Shown in pieces: positions 14,407-20,252 of a DNA stretch of 20,252 bases (the stretch's first letter is position 1; each line of letters begins with the position of its first letter). This DNA is from Hungatella sp. UBA3402 (lineage in GTDB: Bacteria > Bacillota > Clostridia > Lachnospirales > Lachnospiraceae). The DNA lies in the NCBI GenBank assembly GCA_002358555.1, contig DEPC01000008.1, positions 1 to 20,252 of the forward strand, read 5' to 3'. The translations under genes were made by a program, and so were the position numbers. The notes beneath the pieces were generated by a model. The model searched no databases. It had not been told where the DNA came from and saw only the letters and a program-made list of their open reading frames with translations.

Positions 14407-15732
14407 ATGAATATAATTCTGTTATCGGGCGGTTCAGGAAAGCGCCTTTGGCCTCTTTCCAATGATATCCGTTCCAAACAGTTTATCAAAATTTTTAAGA
14501 CAGAAGATGGGCAATATGAATCTATGGTACAGAGGGTATATCATCAGATTCAAAAAGTAGACCCAAATGCTACTGTGACGATTGCCACATCTAAGACTCA
14601 AGTTTCATCGATTCACAATCAATTAGGAGAAACTGTGGGAATCTCTGTGGAACCATGCAGGAGAGATACCTTTCCAGCCATTGCCTTAGCAACTGCTTAT
14701 CTCCATGATGTTCAGGGAATTTCCTCAGATGAAACTGTGGTAGTCTGCCCTGTAGACCCTTATGTAGAGCCAGATTATTTTCAGGGCCTTAAACAATTAG
14801 GGGAGCAAGCCAAAAAGGGAGAAGCAAACTTGGTGCTTATGGGAATTGAGCCTACCTATCCAAGTGAAAAATACGGATATATTATTCCAGAAACAAACAA
14901 TATTGTGAGCAAAGTTTCAACTTTTAAAGAAAAGCCTGATATCAAGACTGCCCAGAATTATATCAGCCAGGGGGCCTTGTGGAACGGCGGAGTATTTGCC
15001 TACAAATTAAGCTATGTATTGGATAAAGCCCATGAGCTGATTGATTTTAAAGATTATGGGGATTTATTTTCCAAATATGAAACCTTGGACAAAATCAGTT
15101 TTGATTATGCAGTTGTAGAAAAGGAAACCGCAATTCAGGTTATGCGTTTTTCCGGCCAATGGAAAGATTTAGGCACCTGGAATACTCTTACAGAAGCCAT
15201 GGTCGAAGCCACAGTCGGAGAAACCATATTGGATGATAAAACCTGCAAAAATGTCCATATTATCAATGAACTGGATGTTCCTGTCTTAGCTATGGGATTA
15301 CAAGATGTGGTAATTTCTGCAAGTCCAGAAGGAATTCTTGTCTCAGACAAAGGACAGTCCAGTTATATAAAGCCTTTTGTTGACAAAATCAATCAGCAGA
15401 TTATGTTTGCAGAAAAATCGTGGGGAAGCTTTCGAGTCCTAGATGTAGGGACAGAAAGTTTAACCATAAAAGTTACTCTAAATCCTGGACATCACATGAA
15501 TTATCACAGCCATAAGAATCGAGATGAAGTGTGGACTATTATCTCTGGAAATGGACAGGCAATCGTAGATGGCAATAAGAAAAATGTCCAAGCCGGAGAT
15601 GTAGTTATTATGAAGGCAGGCAGCTACCATACAATCATTGCAGAGACAGAATTAAAAGTGATAGAGGTTCAACTAGGCAAAGATATCTCTGTCCATGATA
15701 AACAAAAACAGGAGCTTGATAAATTTTTATAA
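14407..15732 (+). CDS. manC: Mannose-1-phosphate guanylyltransferase with C-terminal cupin (ManC type)
   Basis: Makes GDP-mannose from mannose-1-phosphate and GTP. The N-terminal nucleotidyltransferase domain has LSGGSGKRLWPLS followed by SKQF, the product-site FKEKP near 180, and ALWNGGVFAYK. The C-terminal about 110 residues are a cupin of the type II phosphomannose isomerase kind: KSWGSFRVLD, metal-ligand pattern HSHKNRDEVW, and SYHTI followed by KVIEVQLG. At 441 aa it is slightly shorter than the usual 460-480. Whether the cupin still isomerises fructose-6-phosphate is uncertain, since the region around the histidines differs from the textbook QxHxHRAEHW motif. The ribosome-binding site AGGA is 6 nt before ATG. 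63 nt after fcl, same operon. Confidence 0.93.
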   Translation: MNIILLSGGSGKRLWPLSNDIRSKQFIKIFKTEDGQYESMVQRVYHQIQKVDPNATVTIATSKTQVSSIHNQLGETVGISVEPCRRDTFPAIALATAYLHDVQGISSDETVVVCPVDPYVEPDYFQGLKQLGEQAKKGEANLVLMGIEPTYPSEKYGYIIPETNNIVSKVSTFKEKPDIKTAQNYISQGALWNGGVFAYKLSYVLDKAHELIDFKDYGDLFSKYETLDKISFDYAVVEKETAIQVMRFSGQWKDLGTWNTLTEAMVEATVGETILDDKTCKNVHIINELDVPVLAMGLQDVVISASPEGILVSDKGQSSYIKPFVDKINQQIMFAEKSWGSFRVLDVGTESLTIKVTLNPGHHMNYHSHKNRDEVWTIISGNGQAIVDGNKKNVQAGDVVIMKAGSYHTIIAETELKVIEVQLGKDISVHDKQKQELDKFL

Positions 15733-15769
15733 TGAGAGTTCGTTTATTTTTAAAAGATACTTTCCTGTT

Positions 15770-15820
15770 CAAAAAATGTCGAATCATTGATATGTGAAAC
15801 TAAACTTTCATGCGACATTT
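15770..15820 (-). terminator. Terminator-like hairpin on the minus strand
   Basis: On the minus strand AAATGTCG (15820-15813), a 31-nt loop and CGACATTT (15781-15774) are followed by further T residues (CGACATTTTTTG). On the plus strand no T-run follows, so it would end a minus-strand transcript coming from the structured region to the right, not the manC mRNA. The loop contains a smaller TGAAA/TTTCA stem. The large loop lowers confidence. Confidence 0.4.
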
Positions 15821-16130
15821 GACCTTCAACCACCCAACCTATGAAAGCTGATTGCTCCGCGCCTTCGATGCTCCCACAATCGCCACCAGTATTCGCAATT
15901 CGAGCTGTCATTCTCCTTACTCATACTGGCTTGGTTGCCCGATATCCACGTTTCATCGCAAGCGAGCTTGCATTCACCATAACTGTCCTGCAACATTTTC
16001 ATAGTACCCCCATGTCCTGCTGCACGACCATAAATGAAGGGGGTTACTATGCCCTCTGGGGGATGCACATAGAATGCAAAAACTGCATTCCAGCGCTGTA
16101 CGGTCTGCGCAGCAAGCGTGCAGACCTACC
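15821..16130. other. GC-richer hairpin-dense insertion between manC and the mutase; candidate ncRNA or mobile-element remnant
   Basis: No supported protein here, although frames run open on both strands (about 80 aa minus, 97 aa plus, neither with a good ribosome-binding site). Base composition is visibly richer in GC than both neighbouring genes. Inverted repeats in order: GCTGATTG/CAATCGC (15847-15854, 15877-15883, with a bulge); CCAGTAT/ATACTGG (15886-15892, 15923-15929); GCAAGC/GCTTGC (15958-15963, 15966-15971); CATAGTACCCCC/GGGGGTTACTATG (16000-16011, 16039-16051); GAATGCA/TGCATTC (16072-16078, 16084-16090); GGTCTGC/GCAGACC (16102-16108, 16120-16126). The minus-strand terminator-like hairpin at 15770-15820 lies at one end. 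This density suggests a folded RNA, read on the minus strand, or the palindromic part of an IS200/IS605-type element. Neither can be settled by eye. Confidence 0.5.
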
Positions 16131-16185
16131 ATGAAGATTCGATACTTTTATAGTAATTTTTGCACCTGGAAAGGAATCATAGAAA

Positions 16186-17916
16186 GTGAATAACAATATA
16201 GATGATAATATAATAAAAGAGTATAAGCTTTGGCTAAAAAAATCCTCTGCAGATCCAGAGGTTACAGAAGAACTAAAAGGAATGAAAGACAATAACGATA
16301 AAATTGAAGATGCCTTTTATCGAAATTTAGCTTTTGGAACTGGAGGTTTACGAGGAATCATTGGAGCTGGCACTAACCGTATGAATATCCATACAGTAGC
16401 TAGGGCCTCTCAAGGTCTTGCCAATTATGTAAAAAAATTTTTTCCCAATGTTCCTTTGAATATTGCGGTTAGTTATGATTCCCGTATCAAATCTCAATTA
16501 TTTGCTCAGACAGCCAGCAATGTATTTGCAGCTAATGGAATAAAGGTATATCTTTATCCTCAACTTATGCCCACTCCCTGCCTATCCTTTGCAGTCCGCA
16601 AGCTGGGGTGTATTGCTGGAGTAATGATTACTGCCTCCCATAACCCCTCCCAATACAATGGTTACAAGGTTTATGGCGCTGATGGCTGCCAGATTACTAC
16701 AGAAGCTGCTGCACTAATTCTGGAAGAAATCAATAAGTTAGACATGTTTGATGATATAAAAACTACTTCTTTTGAATCTGGAATTTTCTCTGGCTGTATT
16801 GAATATATTTCCGAAACTATATCTGCTGCTTTTATCAATGAAGTAAAAAAACAATCTGTTATAGGAGAAGATGATAGCATCAATAGAGATATTGCCATTA
16901 TCTATTCTCCACTAAATGGTACTGGTTTGCATCCAGTCCTTCAAGTATTAAAAGAAAGTGGTTATTCCAATATCAGAGTGGTAGAGGAACAGCGCCAACC
17001 TGATGGTACATTTCCCACCTGTCCATATCCTAATCCAGAGGTGGAAGAAGCTATGGCTCTTGGAATAGAATATGCCAAAAGACATAAGGCAGACCTTTTT
17101 CTTGCCACTGACCCAGACTGTGACCGTGTTGGCATTGCTGTCAGAAATAAAACTGGAGCATATACACTCTTGTCTGCCAATGAGACAGGGATACTTCTTT
17201 TGGATTATATCTGCTCCAGAAGAATTGCTATGGGCACAATGCCCAAAAATCCGATATTTATGAAAACCATTGTAACAACTGGAATGGCAGAACAGATTGC
17301 TTCCCATTATGGGGTGCAGACAGTTAATGTACTTACAGGATTTAAGTTTATTGGGGAAAAAATTGGAGAGCTGGAATCAAAAGGGTTGGTAGACCGCTTT
17401 ATCTTTGGGTTTGAAGAAAGTTATGGATATTTAAGCGGAACATATGTTCGTGACAAAGACGGAGTAGGAGCAACCTTCCTGATTTGTGAAATGTTTAGCT
17501 ATTATGCTAACAAAGGGATTACTTTGTTGGATAAGCTGGAAGAATTGTATTGTACCTATGGCTATTGCTTAGATACTTTGCATTGTTATAATTTTGAAGG
17601 TGCAGCAGGGTTTATGCATATGCAGGAAATCATGAAAAAGCTGCGAGAAGAGGCTGGTTCTAGCTTAGGAGAATTAGGTGGAAAAAAGATTATTGGCTGT
17701 CTAGATTATAAAGAAGGGCTGGAAGGACTTCCAAAATCAGATGTAATAAAATTTGTATTGGAAGACCATTGCTCCATAGTGATAAGACCATCTGGGACAG
17801 AACCTAAGATGAAAGTGTATATTTCGGTTAGTGGGGAGAATCGGGAAATGGCAGAGAGGGTGGAAAGAGAGATTGGGCAGTGGGTGGAAGGGAGTATAGA
17901 AATACTAATTAACTAG
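16186..17916 (+). CDS. Phosphoglucomutase/phosphomannomutase (alpha-D-phosphohexomutase), 576 aa
   Basis: Interconverts hexose 6- and 1-phosphates; in this locus it most likely supplies mannose-1-phosphate to ManC, and perhaps glucose-1-phosphate to other sugar nucleotides. The four-domain family marks are all there: phosphoserine loop TASHNPSQYNGYKVYG (Ser151), metal loop DPDCDR (309-314), sugar-binding GFEESYGYLSG, and phosphate-binding RPSGTEPKMKVY near 534-545. At 576 aa it resembles the PgcA type of Firmicutes. The start is GTG 16186, with GGAAAGGA 10 nt upstream and no better ATG. It is separated from manC by 453 nt holding the structured insertion, so it may be co-transcribed or have its own weak promoter (TATAGT at 16149). 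It converges with the GT4 gene. The symbol is left blank because glucose and mannose specificity cannot be told apart. Confidence 0.93.
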   Translation: MNNNIDDNIIKEYKLWLKKSSADPEVTEELKGMKDNNDKIEDAFYRNLAFGTGGLRGIIGAGTNRMNIHTVARASQGLANYVKKFFPNVPLNIAVSYDSRIKSQLFAQTASNVFAANGIKVYLYPQLMPTPCLSFAVRKLGCIAGVMITASHNPSQYNGYKVYGADGCQITTEAAALILEEINKLDMFDDIKTTSFESGIFSGCIEYISETISAAFINEVKKQSVIGEDDSINRDIAIIYSPLNGTGLHPVLQVLKESGYSNIRVVEEQRQPDGTFPTCPYPNPEVEEAMALGIEYAKRHKADLFLATDPDCDRVGIAVRNKTGAYTLLSANETGILLLDYICSRRIAMGTMPKNPIFMKTIVTTGMAEQIASHYGVQTVNVLTGFKFIGEKIGELESKGLVDRFIFGFEESYGYLSGTYVRDKDGVGATFLICEMFSYYANKGITLLDKLEELYCTYGYCLDTLHCYNFEGAAGFMHMQEIMKKLREEAGSSLGELGGKKIIGCLDYKEGLEGLPKSDVIKFVLEDHCSIVIRPSGTEPKMKVYISVSGENREMAERVEREIGQWVEGSIEILIN

Positions 17917-18242
17917 GCATTATAATAATTTTTGCTTCTTTTAATCATTGCATAGTTAAGGTAAACCTTGGTTCAACATTTAACTAAATAAAATTACTCT
18001 TCAATTGCTTATGATATTTGTGTCTTCTTGTTGGAGCTGTTGCAAAATACTATTATTCTACAATGTATAGATGTGATATTCCAAATACTTATACTATATA
18101 TTAGATAAATTTATTATTCTGCAATAGCCCCTATTGATGACTTTATTTTTGCTTCTAAAAATTTTCACATGAAATATTATATTGCCTTATTAGTTTTGTC
18201 TATTATAATATAATCTAAGAAATGAAATCATCTGTTTTATTA
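17917..18242. other. AT-rich intergenic region between convergent genes
   Basis: 326 nt without a supported gene. I see no clear intrinsic terminator for either the mutase or the glycosyltransferase. It contains the 99-bp element with imperfect terminal inverted repeats at 18033-18131 and a short AAGGT-AA-ACCTT dyad near 17957-17968. Confidence 0.6.
18033..18131. repeat. Possible 99-bp miniature inverted-repeat element or IS remnant
   Basis: The left end GGAGCTGTTGCAAAATA and the reverse complement of the right end, GGGGCTATTGCAGAATA, match at 14 of 17 positions. GG(x)NCTGTTGCA-type ends are typical of several insertion-sequence families (IS6 and IS1182 groups). The interior is AT-rich without an ORF. 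I could not find a convincing target-site duplication. Confidence 0.4.
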
Positions 18243-19580
18243 TTAATATATCATTTTTCTATACATCTCATAAATTTGTTCTGCCATATCTTTTAATGTC
18301 ATAATATTGTAAGAATCGCATATAGTAGCATTCATATCTCTCAATCTTTCTTTTGTAAGGCTGCAAATTGCATTTTTTAGTTCTTCTTTTGAATTAGCAT
18401 TATAAATAATTCCTGCTCCTTTTGGCAATACATCCTTTGCACCAACATTTGATGAGATAATTACTGGAACAGCAAAACTTAACGCTTCTATGACTGTATA
18501 CCCAAAAGTTTCATACCATATACTGGGAACAACCAAAGCATCTGTATCATTAAAAATAGTTGATAGCTGATTATAAGAATATCTTTTATGTGTTTTTATA
18601 TATGGCGGCAAATCATTTCGCTCAAAAAATACATTCAAAATAATATTATTATTTGAATTTAATAGCTCATCAAGTGCCGCCTTAAGATAAAAAAACCCTT
18701 TGCCCCCCCCATATGGACCTAAATACGATAATTTCAAAAAATCGTTATACTTTCGTCTTTTTCTATTATCTTTAATATCACCATGACTTATCGATATAAC
18801 AAAAGATTTATATACTCCCATATATTTCTCGTACACATTTTTTGTAATAGTACTATTATAATGAATCATATCCATATTTGATATTACTGATTTATAAAAT
18901 TCGCGCAACTTGATATAATTTCTTGATTCAAAACTTGTATCACCTTTATCATAATCAGAAACATTCTCACCTAAAAAGTTATCTCTATGACCTTTTCTTA
19001 ACAGTTTTACTATATGAGTATTCTTCAATACTCTGTAAATAGGACTCTGTAGTATCCTAATTTTGCTGATTGATAATGCAGTTTTATTACATATATTACA
19101 CATGCTACAATCTGTAATTGTATCACATAACTTGCTATTCCTGTACATAGTTACTTTAGGACAGATGGGAAAGAAATCATGTACAGAAAAGCAGGTTTTA
19201 ATATTCAGTTTTTTTGCGACTATCAAAAGATTTTTATGAAATCCCATAAGTGTATGTATATGAATAATATCAGGTTTGAGTTCCATAAGAAATTTCTCAT
19301 ACACATCTGCATTTCCTAGTTCCATAAATACTGTTGTATCTATAATTCCTTCATCATAAGAAATAGGGACAGGATTGATAACCTCATAGCTGTGAATTCC
19401 ATCTACATTTCCTTTATATTTGAATGCTGTATTTTTACCTATAAAATGCATTTCACCTGGCCAAAGAAGAGTAACTATATGTCCATCTTTCACTTGTTGT
19501 CTCATCAGGTCCATTGTAAATTTTGTCAATCCTCCTGTTCGATATGGTGGAAAACCTAATGAATAATGTAATATTCTCAT
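18243..19580 (-). CDS. GT4-family glycosyltransferase with an internal cysteine cluster, 445 aa
   Basis: GT-B fold retaining glycosyltransferase that would add a sugar to the lipid-linked repeat unit at the inner membrane face. N-terminal LGFPPYRTGGLTKFTMDLMR holds the glycine-rich acceptor-side loop; PDIIHIHTLMG follows near 107. The C-terminal domain has SYLGPYGGGKGF and the family EX7E motif in WYETFGYTVIEAL, then AVPVIISSNVGA. Residues about 139-163 carry five cysteines (ICPK, KLCD, DCSMCNIC), a zinc or iron-sulphur-like cluster found in a subset of GT4 proteins. The ATG is 9 nt after AGAGG, which overlaps the stop codon of the upstream acyltransferase-like gene; 12 nt separate the genes, so they form one operon. 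More AT-rich than the GDP-fucose genes. Sugar and linkage cannot be predicted. Confidence 0.9.
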   Translation of the reverse strand: MRILHYSLGFPPYRTGGLTKFTMDLMRQQVKDGHIVTLLWPGEMHFIGKNTAFKYKGNVDGIHSYEVINPVPISYDEGIIDTTVFMELGNADVYEKFLMELKPDIIHIHTLMGFHKNLLIVAKKLNIKTCFSVHDFFPICPKVTMYRNSKLCDTITDCSMCNICNKTALSISKIRILQSPIYRVLKNTHIVKLLRKGHRDNFLGENVSDYDKGDTSFESRNYIKLREFYKSVISNMDMIHYNSTITKNVYEKYMGVYKSFVISISHGDIKDNRKRRKYNDFLKLSYLGPYGGGKGFFYLKAALDELLNSNNNIILNVFFERNDLPPYIKTHKRYSYNQLSTIFNDTDALVVPSIWYETFGYTVIEALSFAVPVIISSNVGAKDVLPKGAGIIYNANSKEELKNAICSLTKERLRDMNATICDSYNIMTLKDMAEQIYEMYRKMIY

Positions 19581-19592
19581 AATTTTGTACCT

Positions 19593-20252
19593 CTATGCAG
19601 TCATTTTTTGTACAGCAATGATATGATAAATAGTTGAAATCCATTTCCAAAATAAATCTATTAGTAAAGATGATGAAAGAGTTAATGCAACCAATATTGC
19701 CCAATCTATATATGCATTCGGGGTACAATACACTATCTTTACAACATAATAAAAATAATAACAGAAAAAAGTATGTACAAGCCACATATTAGTACTATGT
19801 TTTCCTATAAATTTACATATATATGCAAATCCTGGTAAATAATCCAGAAGTGCTTTTGAAATTACAAGGAATACTGGAACAAGTAAAAAGTCCATTCCCG
19901 TACCTTCAAAAATATACCTTGAGTAAATCAAAACTATTTCAGATACAATAATAAATAAAAACCGTATTGAGGTCTGCATATTATGGTATAACTGATAAGA
20001 TATCTTACTTAACATATCATACTTTCCAAAAATATATCCAAGTAGAATTATACCTGGAAGCACCTTACTCCATTGCATATTTTTCCAAAGAGCATATATA
20101 ATATCATCTGATAATAAATTAAATTGACGAAATAATATATCGGAACACAAAATTTTATTTATGAATTGTATAGCGCCAATAATAGCTATCTCAACTAAAA
20201 AAGAATTTATTTTCTTAGTTATTTCATAATATACATATACAAAGATTATTCC
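19593..20252 (-). CDS. Acyltransferase-like polytopic membrane protein, C-terminal part (N-terminus off window)
   Basis: The minus-strand frame is open from the right edge through to TAG at 19593-19595, 219 residues. Internal TTG near 20150 is not a real start, because the frame continues unbroken for another 34 codons to the edge. It has six to seven hydrophobic segments, with GKHSTNMWLVHTFF near the end, the usual 'GK.S...W..H' C-terminal motif of acyltransferase family 3 (OafA-like) proteins, followed by two more helices and a basic tail. Such proteins usually acetylate or otherwise acylate surface sugars. The N-terminal catalytic histidine region is outside the window, so the activity cannot be verified. 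It is the gene upstream of the GT4 enzyme in the same operon. Confidence 0.72.
   Translation of the reverse strand, partial: GIIFVYVYYEITKKINSFLVEIAIIGAIQFINKILCSDILFRQFNLLSDDIIYALWKNMQWSKVLPGIILLGYIFGKYDMLSKISYQLYHNMQTSIRFLFIIVSEIVLIYSRYIFEGTGMDFLLVPVFLVISKALLDYLPGFAYICKFIGKHSTNMWLVHTFFCYYFYYVVKIVYCTPNAYIDWAILVALTLSSSLLIDLFWKWISTIYHIIAVQKMTA

Noticed and set aside
15826..16134. Open frames of 80 aa (minus) and 97 aa (plus) in the manC-mutase gap
   Set aside because: No ribosome-binding site, compositions odd (Trp/Arg-rich on minus), they overlap each other, and the inverted repeats explain the region better as structure. Kept as a non-coding element.
20150..20150. TTG at about 20150 as start of the membrane protein
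   Set aside because: The frame continues open to the window edge and the family is much longer, so the gene is partial.

Overview
The window looks like a surface-polysaccharide (capsule/exopolysaccharide) locus of a low-GC Gram-positive anaerobe, most likely Lachnospiraceae (Clostridium cluster XIVa). Grounds: AT-rich DNA, strong GGAGG ribosome-binding sites, secreted proteins built from aromatic cell-wall-binding repeats, and a Wzx/Wzy-type gene set of clostridial character. The family assignment is inference; no rRNA or other taxonomic marker is present.

Layout, left to right. (1) Bases 1-1850, minus strand: a TPP-dependent acetolactate-synthase-like enzyme cut by the left edge. (2) Bases 2235-5095: a secreted repeat protein of 431 aa, a zinc-ribbon/coiled-coil protein, a convergent 50-aa coiled-coil ORF, and a second secreted repeat protein of 106 aa. 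(3) Bases 5141-5280: a likely stand-alone small RNA with its own promoter and a three-way-junction fold. (4) Bases 5280-8109, minus strand: a two-gene operon with the initiating sugar-phosphate transferase first and a Wzz-like chain-length protein second. (5) Bases 8110-8648: a 540-nt divergent control region with a long imperfect hairpin, a possible Cys-rich hexapeptide and two promoters. (6) Bases 8649-11272, plus strand: a second Wzz-like protein and a Wzy-like polymerase. (7) Bases 11278-12135, minus strand: an AraC-family regulator, divergent from (8) gmd, fcl and manC (12333-15732) and then, after a 450-nt GC-richer structured gap, a phosphohexomutase (16186-17916). (9) Bases 18243-20252, minus strand: a GT4 glycosyltransferase and the C-terminal half of an acyltransferase-like membrane protein running off the right edge.

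Together, the phosphohexomutase (acting as phosphomannomutase), ManC, Gmd and Fcl would make GDP-L-fucose from mannose-6-phosphate. The initiating transferase loads the first sugar phosphate on undecaprenyl phosphate, the GT4 enzyme extends the unit, the acyltransferase may decorate it, Wzy polymerises and the two Wzz proteins would set chain length. No flippase and no obvious tyrosine kinase or phosphatase lie in the window. The AraC regulator probably switches the GDP-fucose block through two direct repeats 21 bp apart that abut the gmd promoter.

The most novel-looking signals are non-coding: the small RNA at 5176-5280, the hairpin-rich insertion at 15770-16130, and the hairpin/leader element at 8382-8519. 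No tRNA, rRNA, CRISPR array or intact transposase was seen.
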